A stretch of DNA of 64,000 nucleotides from Paraburkholderia sartisoli (GTDB lineage Bacteria; Pseudomonadota; Gammaproteobacteria; Burkholderiales; Burkholderiaceae): positions 1,116,001 to 1,180,000 of the forward strand of contig NZ_FNRQ01000001.1 of the NCBI RefSeq assembly GCF_900107685.1, in the 5' to 3' direction. Positions 26,497-34,654 of the stretch are shown in pieces; position 1 is the first letter of the stretch; every line of letters begins with the position of its first letter. Under the pieces are notes generated by a model. The model was not told where the DNA came from, did no database searches, and saw only the letters and a program-made list of their open reading frames with translations. A program made the position numbers and the translations under genes.

Positions 26497-27455
26497 GCGG
26501 GCCTCCGCCCGGCAGCGGCCGCCATTTCATGCAAATGGAAGTGATACGGGCCGAGCTTGCCGCCGTAATTGCCCGCTGAAATCCGCAGCACGCCGGCGGC
26601 GCGTCCGCGCGCGGTAGCCGCGGCGATGCCGGCCGTCATCGCCGCGCCGACGTCGGCATCGGTCAGGCCGTCGATCACGATTTCCATCACGCAGCCCACT
26701 TCGGCGGTCAGTTCGCTTTTTTTCGCGAGGCCGGTGAGCGTGGGGCAGAACGCGTCGTTCGTCGACGCCGTCGCGCCCGCATATTTCGAGCCGATTTTCG
26801 AGCCGGAGCGCACGACGCCGCCCGGGAACGGCATGATCACGTTCGGCAGCGCGCGCATCGCGTCGGCGGCCGCTTCGGCGGCGGCGAGCGCGGCGTCGAT
26901 GTCGGTGCCGAGCAATAGCAGGTTGCCGCCGCCGACGCCCTTGACCGTGACCGCGGTTTCCTCGCAGACGAATTCGCCGTCCATCACCGGCACGCGCCAG
27001 TAGCGCGTGTTGCCGATCATCTTCGAAATCTGCCAGCCGTCGCCGAAGAAACGCAGGTTCTTGCCGAGCGCGGCGTCGTCCGAGCGCGGCGCCTGGCTCG
27101 TCGCGGGGTCGATGCCGCTGTAGATCGCGGTCGTCGGACATGTCAGCACGCACTGGCCGACGCGTCGCTCGATCTGCTTCGCCAGTTCCTTCGACGACAC
27201 CGCGAAGAGCAGCACCGCGACGCCAGGCCGTCCGTCCGGCGTTTCGTCGCCGCCGAGATCGCGCTCGATGCCCGCTTCGCAGCCGCAGCCGATCACCGAG
27301 GTGGCGAATCCGGTCAGCGACTGCGCGGCGTGCCTCGCCCAGACGGAAGTGTGCGCGGTGATGACGAGCCGCGTGGCCTTCATCGGGAACGCTTCCGCGA
27401 AGGTGTCGTCGATGAGTGTGCCGTTGATTTCCATCGGCGTGGCGGCGTGGGTCAT
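26493..27455 (-). CDS. fhcD: formylmethanofuran:H4MPT formyltransferase subunit FhcD
   Basis: A 320-residue formyltransferase of the bacterial Fhc complex, homologous to archaeal Ftr. Family segments include INGTLIDDTFAEAFPMKATR, GFATSVIGCGCEAGIER, KMIGNTRYWRVPVMDGEF and GSKIGSKYAGATASTNDAFC. The start at 27455 follows from the ATGA overlap with fhcA; the end overlaps fhcC in ATGA. Confidence 0.95.
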   Translation of the reverse strand: MTHAATPMEINGTLIDDTFAEAFPMKATRLVITAHTSVWARHAAQSLTGFATSVIGCGCEAGIERDLGGDETPDGRPGVAVLLFAVSSKELAKQIERRVGQCVLTCPTTAIYSGIDPATSQAPRSDDAALGKNLRFFGDGWQISKMIGNTRYWRVPVMDGEFVCEETAVTVKGVGGGNLLLLGTDIDAALAAAEAAADAMRALPNVIMPFPGGVVRSGSKIGSKYAGATASTNDAFCPTLTGLAKKSELTAEVGCVMEIVIDGLTDADVGAAMTAGIAAATARGRAAGVLRISAGNYGGKLGPYHFHLHEMAAAAGRRPA

Positions 27456-29161
27456 GGGCGTACCGCCGTGAAACAGGCGACGGGCAGCAGCCGGCCGCCG
27501 CGGCAGCACGCGCAGATTTCGTCGTCGCTGATCGCCGCGTGCGCGAAGTTGCCGACGAGGTTCGCGTCGCTGTACGCGCGCAGCGTTTTCTCGATGCCGC
27601 GGTCGAAGTCGGGCGACACGAAGTGGATGCCGCCTGTCGGCGTGGCGACGAGCGTGCCGTCGCGCGCGACGAGCTGGCCGTCCTTGAACACATACGCGGG
27701 CGACGAGAACATGCGCTCGCGATCCGCGTCGTCGCGATAGACGGCGATATCCGCCGCCGCGCCCTCGCCGAGCTGGCCGCGATCCTTGAGGCCGAGCAGG
27801 CGTGCCGGCCCGGCGCGCGTGACGATCGCGATCTCGTAGAGCGACAGTTCGCGGGTGAGTTCGGGCAGCGCGCTCGCGACCTGCGCCTCGGGATGCAGCT
27901 TCGCGATCTGTTCGTCGCGAAAGCTTTTGTCCATCAGGAGGCGGATCAGGTGCGGATAGCTCGTGAACGGGCCGCCGTTCGGATGGTCGGTGGTCATCGA
28001 CACGCGCCACGGGTCGTCGATCAGCAGGAAGATCTCGAGGCCGATGATCCATTGCAGCGCGTTCACATAGCTTTGCTCGCGGTAGCGGAACGGCACGATG
28101 CCGCAGCCCGCGTCGCATTCGATGTCGCCCACGATCCACTTGCGCGGCGAGGCGAGCGGCGCATTCTTGAACTGCATCATCGTGTCGCCGGACGCGGTGA
28201 CGGTCTGGCCGAAAATGATCTGGCCGACGTCGATCGAGACGTTCGGCCGCGCGTTGACGGCTTCGGCGATCGCGCGCGCGCCCGAGGAAAATTTGCGCGG
28301 GCCTTCCGTGCCGTAGCTGTGGAACTGGATGTGCGTCAGGTGGATCGGCAGGCCGTCGGCGGCGTCCATCGTCGCGATCGTCGAGGCGACGTTGCCCGGC
28401 ACGCCGAGATTGCTCGCGTGGACGTGCAGCGGATGCGGCACGCGCAGCTCCGTCAACGCGCGCGAGAGCGTGCGCAGCACGTCGCGCGGCGTGACGCCGT
28501 AATGCACGTGCGCCTCGTCGACGTCGAGCGAGCGCTGGTTGAACTTGAACGCCGAGATGCCGCCCGGGTTCACCACCTTCACGCCGAGCGCCTTGCTCGC
28601 ATGCAGCGTCCAGCCGACGTAGTCGCGCAGCCGCTCGAAGCCGTCGCGGGCGGCGAGCATCTGCAGCAGCAGTTCGTCGTTGCCGAGCATCACGTAGGCG
28701 CCGTGATCGATGATCGGCGTGTCGCCCATTTCCAGGTGCGTGTGGCGCGCGTTGGACGGCATCATCGCCGGCTCGAACGCGGCCGTGTAGCCCATTTCCG
28801 CGTAGCGATAGCCGGTGGCGAGCGTGCCCGGCGCGCAGACGCCGCACGACGGCATGCGCAGATAGCGGCCCTCGGCATCCGATACCGATTCGTAACTGGA
28901 GTCGCGCGGCGCGTCGTTGCGATGGTCTTCCGGCAGCAGCAGGCGCGACAGGTTCGTCTTGCCGCCGCCGATGTGCGAATGCAGGTCGATGCCGCCCGCC
29001 ATCACGATCATGCCAGTGGCGTCGTAATCGTGATCGATATGTGTGCCGGCCGGCGGCGCCGCGACGATGCGGCCGTCGCGGATATACAGGTCGCGGCGTT
29101 CGCCGTCGACGTTGTTCGCCGGATCGTAGACGAGGCCGCCGGTTAGCCGCGCGAGGCTCAT
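27452..29161 (-). CDS. fhcA: formyltransferase/hydrolase complex subunit FhcA (amidohydrolase)
   Basis: A 569-residue subunit homologous to formylmethanofuran dehydrogenase subunit A, an amidohydrolase-fold protein. Metal ligands are in GGIDLHSHIGGGKTNLSR (about residue 58) and PLHVHASNLGVPGN; ECDAGCGIVPFRY and TTDHPNGGPFTSYPHL carry further conserved residues. In methylotrophs this complex hydrolyses the formylated cofactor to formate. ATGA overlaps link it to fhcB and fhcD. Confidence 0.95.
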   Translation of the reverse strand: MSLARLTGGLVYDPANNVDGERRDLYIRDGRIVAAPPAGTHIDHDYDATGMIVMAGGIDLHSHIGGGKTNLSRLLLPEDHRNDAPRDSSYESVSDAEGRYLRMPSCGVCAPGTLATGYRYAEMGYTAAFEPAMMPSNARHTHLEMGDTPIIDHGAYVMLGNDELLLQMLAARDGFERLRDYVGWTLHASKALGVKVVNPGGISAFKFNQRSLDVDEAHVHYGVTPRDVLRTLSRALTELRVPHPLHVHASNLGVPGNVASTIATMDAADGLPIHLTHIQFHSYGTEGPRKFSSGARAIAEAVNARPNVSIDVGQIIFGQTVTASGDTMMQFKNAPLASPRKWIVGDIECDAGCGIVPFRYREQSYVNALQWIIGLEIFLLIDDPWRVSMTTDHPNGGPFTSYPHLIRLLMDKSFRDEQIAKLHPEAQVASALPELTRELSLYEIAIVTRAGPARLLGLKDRGQLGEGAAADIAVYRDDADRERMFSSPAYVFKDGQLVARDGTLVATPTGGIHFVSPDFDRGIEKTLRAYSDANLVGNFAHAAISDDEICACCRGGRLLPVACFTAVRP

Positions 29162-30585
29162 GGCGCGCTCCGTGTGGTACCCGCGACGCCGCTTGCGGGC
29201 GTGTCTGCGTGGCGGCTTTTTTCGACGCTGTCGGCGAGGCGCGCGGCGATCGCGTCGACGCCAGGCAGACCGGCATGGCGGGCCGCGGAAAGCGGCGCGA
29301 CGACCGTGCCGTCGATGCGGAACAGGTGGCCGCCGATGTCGATGCCCGGCGTCGCGACAGGAATGAAGACCGTCGGCCCGCGACGCGCGGCGGCCGCGCT
29401 CGCTGTCGCCGCCGCCATCGCGGCATGGCCGAGCACGATCGCCGGCACATCGGGATCGAGCGTATCCGGCAGCGGCTGCGGTCCGAAGCTCGACACCCAC
29501 AGCAGCGCGTCGACCTCATGGCGGGCGAGCAGCGTGTCGGTGCGATAACGCGTGGGATCATGGTCGAGCGGGGCTTCGGCGAGACGTCCCGGCATGGCGA
29601 TGCGCGTGCGCAGCGGAAAACCCGATAGCCACGTGAACGTCTGGCTGGCGCTGAGCGCGCCGTCGGCGCCGCCGAGCGGCAGGCCGCCGGCGCGCGTGGT
29701 CCGGTTCACGGCCTTGATGAGCCGGTTCAGCGCTTCGATCAGCAACGCCGCGTGCGGCCCGGGCAACGCTTCGGGCTCGTAGACGAACACCGTGTAGCGC
29801 GCGGCGTGTATCTCGTCGATCAGGCCCGCCAGCGCGCGTGCCGTGCCGCTCGCATCGTCCAGCGCTTCGACGCCGCGGCCCTCCAGCAGCGCGGACCACA
29901 CCGCGAGGAGGTCGAACAGGTCGCCTCCCGCGAGGAGCGAGGCGGCGCCTGCGTGCCTGAGCGCGTCGACGGCCGGATCGGCTTCGCAGCCGACGAACCT
30001 GAATGTGCGCGTGAATGGAGCCGTGCCGGTCGCGCGCGCGTAGAAACGCGGATGGCGCGCTGACGGCTGGCACGCGAACACCACGACGAGATCGGCGCGC
30101 GCGCGGACTTCGGAGAGCGTCGTGAAGAACGCGCCGCGATCCTGCAGCGCGAGCGTCGATGCCGTCAGCGCGTCGCCATGCAGATGATCGACGATCGCGC
30201 CGCAATGCGCGGCCAGCGCATACAGCGAGCGGGCACCGGCGATATCGGTCGCCATGCCGCCGAACAGCGGCCTGCGTGCCTGCGCCAGGATGTCGGCGGC
30301 ACGCGCGAGGGCGGTGTCGAGGTCGGCTTGCTGGCTGTCGACCGATGCCTTGCAATGCGCATCGGCGGCGCCGTATAGCGCAAGCGCCCGGCCAAGCCGG
30401 GGGCAATCGGTGGCGGGCGCGCTCAGGCTGTCGTCGCTGTGTACGCCTGCCGCGATGTCGTCGCAGAGCAGCGGACAGAAAGGACAGGTCCAGTCGGACG
30501 TGATGGACGCGGACACGCCCGTCGGGCCGGCACTCGACGGATGGTTGGACGAACGGTGCATGGTCGCGTTTTCAGCAAGGACCAT
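29158..30585 (-). CDS. fhcB: formyltransferase/hydrolase complex subunit FhcB
   Basis: A 475-residue subunit resembling the molybdopterin-type subunit B of formylmethanofuran dehydrogenase. An N-terminal CPFCPLLCDDI motif near residue 34 is followed by RPLFGGMATDIAGARSLYAL and TPGIDIGGHLFRIDG. Bacterial FhcB is known to lack a working redox centre, in keeping with hydrolase function. The start at 30585 (GTG or ATG alternatives close by) has no strong ribosome site; ATG 30561 is also possible. First gene of the long minus-strand run down to 20987. Confidence 0.9.
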   Translation of the reverse strand: MVLAENATMHRSSNHPSSAGPTGVSASITSDWTCPFCPLLCDDIAAGVHSDDSLSAPATDCPRLGRALALYGAADAHCKASVDSQQADLDTALARAADILAQARRPLFGGMATDIAGARSLYALAAHCGAIVDHLHGDALTASTLALQDRGAFFTTLSEVRARADLVVVFACQPSARHPRFYARATGTAPFTRTFRFVGCEADPAVDALRHAGAASLLAGGDLFDLLAVWSALLEGRGVEALDDASGTARALAGLIDEIHAARYTVFVYEPEALPGPHAALLIEALNRLIKAVNRTTRAGGLPLGGADGALSASQTFTWLSGFPLRTRIAMPGRLAEAPLDHDPTRYRTDTLLARHEVDALLWVSSFGPQPLPDTLDPDVPAIVLGHAAMAAATASAAAARRGPTVFIPVATPGIDIGGHLFRIDGTVVAPLSAARHAGLPGVDAIAARLADSVEKSRHADTPASGVAGTTRSAP

Positions 30586-30664
30586 GCCGGGAGCGGGTTA
30601 TCGGCGCGTGGTTTCGCTGGCGCGTGAGTGTCTGAGCGCGTGCGTGACGAACCCGCACGCCATA

Positions 30665-30688
30665 CGGACCACACAGCGGACCACACAG
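30665..30688 (+). repeat. 12-bp tandem repeat, two copies
   Basis: CGGACCACACAG occurs twice head to tail at 30665 and 30677, in the fhcB upstream region. It could hold a pair of operator half-sites one helical turn apart, but no further copy was noticed elsewhere in the window. Confidence 0.5.
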
Positions 30689-30773
30689 CGTTCATTTTCA
30701 GACCGCGTCGCCCGTCTCAGGAAATGGGCGCGCGTGAAGCCCATGAAACCCGATGGAAGCCCCGCGCCCGCGC

Positions 30774-30810
30774 AGCACAGTATGTGCTTCGTTCTGAAAC
30801 ACTGTGTCAC
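30774..30810 (+). promoter_or_regulatory. two palindromes, candidate activator-binding sites upstream of mfnD
   Basis: GCACA-GTA-TGTGC at 30774-30786 and TGAAACACTGTGTCAC ending at 30810 are two inverted repeats built on TGTG(T)C half-sites. The core CACAGTATGTG is identical to that upstream of xoxF (56175-56185). Its centre is about 99 bp before the -24 GG of the sigma-54 element at 30878, nearly the same distance as at xoxF (96). It lies between the divergent fhcB and mfnD genes and might serve both. Confidence 0.55.
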
Positions 30811-30877
30811 GTGATCGCTCCGCGCTGCAACACCCCGCCTTGCCAATGCATTACAGCCCGCTCGCCCGCGGCGCGCG

Positions 30878-30892
30878 TGGCACGGATATTGT
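30878..30892 (+). promoter_or_regulatory. sigma-54 promoter candidate for mfnD operon
   Basis: TGGCACG-GATA-TTGT matches the -24 box perfectly and the -12 box except that GC is GT. It lies 88 bases before the GTG of mfnD, downstream of two palindromic elements. Confidence 0.55.
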
Positions 30893-30979
30893 GTTGTGCA
30901 AGGGCGCTGGCCCAGGAGCGGCGTGGCGCGCGGTCCCTCGCGACACAGGCCTCTTTCTCACCTGCAAGGATGACCTCCC

Positions 30980-32056
30980 GTGACCAAGCTGTTTGTATAC
31001 GAATATCTGACTGGCGGCGGCATCGATCCCGATCTCGCGGGCGAAGGCAGTCTCGCCGATCTGAGTGCGCTGATCGTCGAAGGCCGCGCGATGCGCGATG
31101 CGCTCGTCGCCGACCTGCGTGCCCTCGACGGCGTGCAGGTGACGTTCGCCAGCTCGCGATTCGAGCACGTCGACGCTTCGCTGGCGCATTGCCGCGCGAT
31201 GCCGGGCGAACCCATGAGCGACTTCGTTGCGCGTGCGGCGCGCGAGCACGACTACGCGTGGGTGATCGCGCCGGAATGCGACGGCCTGCTACGCCAGCTG
31301 CACGACGCCGTCGGCGCCGCGCGCTGGCTCGGTTGCACGCCGCAGGCCATCGATATTGCGTCGGGCAAGCGCGCGACGGCCGAACGTCTCGCGGCGCACG
31401 GCATCGCCGTGACACCCGCGCTGTCGCCCGAACAGGGAAACGAACCCGGCCACGCCGAAGCAGCGATGGCGTCACGCCGCTGGGTCGTCAAGCCGGACGA
31501 CGGCGCGGGTGGGCTCGACACGTTTCTCTTCGACCGCTTCGACGACGCCAGCGCGGAATATCGCGCGCGGCTCGCGGCCGGGCGCAATCCGGTGCTCCAG
31601 GCGTGGGTTGACGGCGAACCGCTGAGCCTCTCGCTGGTCTGCGGCGCAGCGCGTGCGGAACTCATCAGCATCAACCGGCAGCAGATCGGCGTGCCGGATC
31701 ATGCCGCGCCGGGCCACGCGGAACGGGTCGTCGAGTTCAGCGGCGTGCAGGTCGACCAGATCGCCCTGCAGAGCGAGGAGGGGCGCGTGCTCGAAGCGCT
31801 CGCGCAACGTGTGGTCGCCGCGTTGCCGGGCCTGCGCGGGTTTGCCGGCATCGACCTCGTGTGGCATCCGCAACGCGGCCCGGTCGTGATCGAGGTGAAC
31901 CCCCGTCTCACGGCGGCCTATGCCGGTCTGTCCGCGCGGCTCGGGCGCAATCTCGCCCGCGTGCTGCTGGAATCGCATGGCGTGACGGTGAACGCTTCGG
32001 CAACGCCAGCCGCGCAATGCCATGCCGGAGCGCAAGCATGCGGGGCCGCGTCATGA
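30980..32056 (+). CDS. mfnD: ATP-grasp ligase, MfnD-like (methanofuran tyramine-glutamate ligase family)
   Basis: A 358-residue ATP-grasp protein with MTKLFVYEYLTGGGI at the start, ATP-binding residues in RRWVVKPDDGAGGLDTFLF and metal ligands in GFAGIDLVWHPQ and VVIEVNPRLTAAY. Archaeal MfnD joins glutamate to tyramine in methanofuran. It starts at GTG 30980 with AAGGA nine bases before. Its stop overlaps mfnF in ATGA, and mfnE and mfnB follow, which together argues for methanofuran-type cofactor synthesis. Substrate assignment is by context. Confidence 0.75.
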   Translation: MTKLFVYEYLTGGGIDPDLAGEGSLADLSALIVEGRAMRDALVADLRALDGVQVTFASSRFEHVDASLAHCRAMPGEPMSDFVARAAREHDYAWVIAPECDGLLRQLHDAVGAARWLGCTPQAIDIASGKRATAERLAAHGIAVTPALSPEQGNEPGHAEAAMASRRWVVKPDDGAGGLDTFLFDRFDDASAEYRARLAAGRNPVLQAWVDGEPLSLSLVCGAARAELISINRQQIGVPDHAAPGHAERVVEFSGVQVDQIALQSEEGRVLEALAQRVVAALPGLRGFAGIDLVWHPQRGPVVIEVNPRLTAAYAGLSARLGRNLARVLLESHGVTVNASATPAAQCHAGAQACGAAS

Positions 32057-33168
32057 CGGCCGCGCACGCCGCCTCCATGGTCGGTGCGCCCGTGTTCGGC
32101 TGGGACGTCGGCGGCGCGCACGTGAAGGTGTCCGTGGCGGATGCATCCGGCGTGCCGTGCGACGTCGCGCAATGGGCGTGTCCGTTGTGGCAGGGGCTCG
32201 ACCATCTGGAGCGGGCCATCGACCATGTTTTCGAACGCTGGCCCGAAGCGCGTGCTGCTGCGGCGCAACACGTCATCACGATGACGGGCGAAATGGTCGA
32301 CCTGTTCCCGGACCGCGCGGCAGGCGTGCGTGGGCTCTCAGGTGTCCTCGCGGCGCGCCTCGGCCCGCGGACGCGGTTTTTCGCAGGCGCGGACGGCTGG
32401 CTCGACGCCGCCGCGTGCGCCGAAAAATGGCGCGCGGTTGCGTCGGCGAACTGGCTCGCGACGGCGCAATGGCTCGCGACGCGCGTGCCTGATGCGCTGC
32501 TGGTCGACATCGGCAGCACGACGACGGATATCATTCCGGTCGTCGGCGGCAGGGTGGTCGCGCAGGGCACCAACGACGCCGCGCGCCTCGTGAGCGGCGA
32601 GCTCGTCTATCAGGGCGTGGTGCGCACACCGTTGTGCGGCGTCGCGCATCAGATCGTGTTTCGCGACCAGACGACGAACGTCATGAACGAATGGTTCGCG
32701 ACGAGCGCCGACGTCTACCGGCTGACGGGCGAACTGTGGCCTGCGCACGACCAGCATCCGGCCGCGGACAACGGCCCGAAGACCGAAGCCGCGAGCCGCG
32801 TGCGTCTCGCGCGGATGATCGGCTTCGACGCGGCCGACGCCACCGAAACCGAATGGCGGCGATTCGCGCAGCGCTGGCGTCACGAGCAGCTCGCGATACT
32901 CGCGACGAACCTGTCGCGCGTGCGGGTCGCGCATCCCGCGCTCGCCGGTGCGCCGATCGTCGGCGCCGGATGTGGGCGTTTTCTGGCGGCGGCGCTCGCC
33001 GGGCACGACGGGCGCGATTACATCGATTTCGCCGTGCTGGCGGGTGTGACGCCTGCCGGCGCGCAACAGGCGGACCTCGCGGAATGGGTCGCGACGTGCG
33101 CGCCGGGCGTGGCGGTGGCGCTGCTCGCCGGCACAGGCATCCATCTCGAGGTTGCCCAGACTGCATGA
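32053..33168 (+). CDS. mfnF: H4MPT-linked C1 pathway protein, MfnF-like (hydantoinase/ASKHA fold)
   Basis: A 371-residue protein with an ASKHA-type nucleotide or phosphate fold: FGWDVGGAHVKVSVADASG, LLVDIGSTTTDIIPVVGG and IVGAGCGRFLAAAL. It belongs to the family noted as H4MPT-linked C1 transfer protein; an archaeal member, MfnF, couples aminomethylfuran diphosphate to tyramine. The ATG at 32053 overlaps the preceding stop and is favoured over ATG 32038. mfnE follows after 89 bases. Confidence 0.78.
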   Translation: MTAAHAASMVGAPVFGWDVGGAHVKVSVADASGVPCDVAQWACPLWQGLDHLERAIDHVFERWPEARAAAAQHVITMTGEMVDLFPDRAAGVRGLSGVLAARLGPRTRFFAGADGWLDAAACAEKWRAVASANWLATAQWLATRVPDALLVDIGSTTTDIIPVVGGRVVAQGTNDAARLVSGELVYQGVVRTPLCGVAHQIVFRDQTTNVMNEWFATSADVYRLTGELWPAHDQHPAADNGPKTEAASRVRLARMIGFDAADATETEWRRFAQRWRHEQLAILATNLSRVRVAHPALAGAPIVGAGCGRFLAAALAGHDGRDYIDFAVLAGVTPAGAQQADLAEWVATCAPGVAVALLAGTGIHLEVAQTA

Positions 33169-33257
33169 GGCGGCATGCAGCAGACGATACGAAGCGGGTC
33201 GGCCGGATGTGGAAAACGGGCCGTCGATGGCGTCAACCTGGAGCGAGGGCATCGGTC

Positions 33258-33848
33258 ATGTGGGTGGTAAAAATCGGCGGAAGCCTCAGCCATGACCCGC
33301 TGCTGCGCGAGTGGCTGACGCAGCTCTGGGAACTCGGCGGCGGTCGCGTGGTGATCGTGCCGGGTGGCGGCGACTTCGCCGACAAGGTCCGCCAGTACCA
33401 GACCGAATGGCGTTTCGACGACCTCGCCGCCCACAACATGTGCCTGCTCGCGATGACGCAGTACGCGATCCTGATGCAGGGCGTGCGGCCCGAACTCGTG
33501 CTGGCCGCGAACGAGGAGCGCATCCGCCGCGCGCTGCGTGACGGACACGTCGCCGTGTGGGTGCCCACCGGCCTCATGCGCGACAGCCCCGACGACATGA
33601 CCAACTGGGACACCACCTCGGACAGCCTCGCCGCATGGCTTTCGAAGACGCTCAACGCGGAGCGCCTGATCGTCGTGAAATCATGCGAGGTGGACGTGGG
33701 TGCGCCGCTCGCGGCGTTGACGCTGGATGGCGTGCTGGATGCGCGCTTCGCCGATCACGTGAGCGACGCGAATTACGTGGTCGAACTGCTGAACCGGCGC
33801 GACGTGGCATTGATGCGCGACCGTCTGCTGCACGTGCCGGCCGCTTGA
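33258..33848 (+). CDS. mfnE: amino-acid-kinase-fold protein, MfnE-like
   Basis: A 196-residue small kinase with MWVVKIGGSLSHDPLLREWL and GGRVVIVPGGGDFADKVR, the phosphate-binding elements of the aspartokinase/uridylate kinase fold, and LIVVKSCEVD near the end. Archaeal MfnE phosphorylates aminomethylfuranylmethyl phosphate in methanofuran synthesis. Placement beside mfnF and convergent mfnB supports the call. It is shorter than general aspartokinases, as expected for this subgroup. Confidence 0.78.
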   Translation: MWVVKIGGSLSHDPLLREWLTQLWELGGGRVVIVPGGGDFADKVRQYQTEWRFDDLAAHNMCLLAMTQYAILMQGVRPELVLAANEERIRRALRDGHVAVWVPTGLMRDSPDDMTNWDTTSDSLAAWLSKTLNAERLIVVKSCEVDVGAPLAALTLDGVLDARFADHVSDANYVVELLNRRDVALMRDRLLHVPAA

Positions 33849-33850
33849 TC

Positions 33851-33890
33851 CGATGCACGCCGACGCATGCCGACGCATGCCGACGCACGC
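33851..33890 (+). repeat. four tandem 10-bp repeats between converging mfnE and mfnB
   Basis: CGATGCACGC, CGACGCATGC, CGACGCATGC and CGACGCACGC lie head to tail, each unit differing by at most two bases. They fill most of the 70-base gap between the two stop codons. The GCATGC units are self-complementary, so the transcript from either side can fold. They may act as a bidirectional terminator or be a replication-slippage product. Confidence 0.7.
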
Positions 33891-33918
33891 CGGCACGGCA
33901 TGCGGCACAACAGCAGCG

Positions 33919-34620
33919 TCAAATCGCGTGCGCATCCTGCGGCGCGTGATGCAGCGCTTCGGCCCACCGCGCGACATGCCCCGGATCGAGCCGCGTCGAA
34001 CGCCCCTGGGTGCAGAGCGCCGTGCGAAACCCGGCGATATCCGGCTTGAGCGCGTGGATCTGCGCGAGCTGTGCCCAGCCGAGCGATCCCGCCACCGCCG
34101 TCATCGCGCCGCGCGCGCGGATCGTGGCGAGACAGCGCGCCAGCGTGTCCATGTCGACGCAATCGAACAGCGTGCGGCCGTTCTTGGTGGCCGTGTCGAA
34201 CACGATGCCGGCAAAGCCGAGCCCGGCGGCGTAGTCGGACAGCGCCGCGTCGATGCCCGCGTCGCACAGCAGCACCGGCACCACGGCGGCGGGCAGGCTC
34301 GCGAGATGCGCGAGGCACGCCCGCGCCGATGGTCCCGGCGTCACGCCCACCTTCACGTAGTCGACGCCCGCCTCGCCCACGCCGATCACGCGCGCGGCGA
34401 TCTCGTCGTGCGCTTCGTTCGGCACGTCGCCGATCGTCGCGCTGATCGGCTTGACCGGGAAGCGCGCGCGCAAGGCCTGCACGATGCGCGCGATTTCGTC
34501 GACAGGTACGCCGCCCAGCGCGCCCTCGCGGGGCTCTTTCAGGTCGATGAGCTCGGCGCCTGCCTCTGCGGCGTCGCAGGCTTCGTCATACGAGCGGACG
34601 CTCGCGAGCAGTGCGGTCAT
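33919..34620 (-). CDS. mfnB: (5-formylfuran-3-yl)methyl phosphate synthase (DUF556)
   Basis: A 233-residue TIM-barrel protein making the furan ring of methanofuran from two glyceraldehyde-3-phosphates. Conserved parts are ELIDLKEPREGALGGVP with the lysine expected to form a Schiff base, KPISATIGDVPN, GVDYVKVGVT and GIVFDTATKNGRTLFD. GGAGACTTCC lies just before the ATG at 34620. It converges on mfnE; DUF447 is upstream on the same strand. Confidence 0.9.
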   Translation of the reverse strand: MTALLASVRSYDEACDAAEAGAELIDLKEPREGALGGVPVDEIARIVQALRARFPVKPISATIGDVPNEAHDEIAARVIGVGEAGVDYVKVGVTPGPSARACLAHLASLPAAVVPVLLCDAGIDAALSDYAAGLGFAGIVFDTATKNGRTLFDCVDMDTLARCLATIRARGAMTAVAGSLGWAQLAQIHALKPDIAGFRTALCTQGRSTRLDPGHVARWAEALHHAPQDAHAI

Positions 34621-34654
34621 GGAAGTCTCCAGAAAGCGGCTTTGCTGCAACGCA

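Noticed and set aside
27539-29146. 535-residue plus-strand frame opposite fhcA
   Set aside because: No recognisable motifs; fhcA on the other strand is fully conserved.
30586-30773. Sigma-54 promoter for fhcB on the minus strand
   Set aside because: No string with GG-N10-GC/GT and TGGCACG-like context found in the correct orientation.
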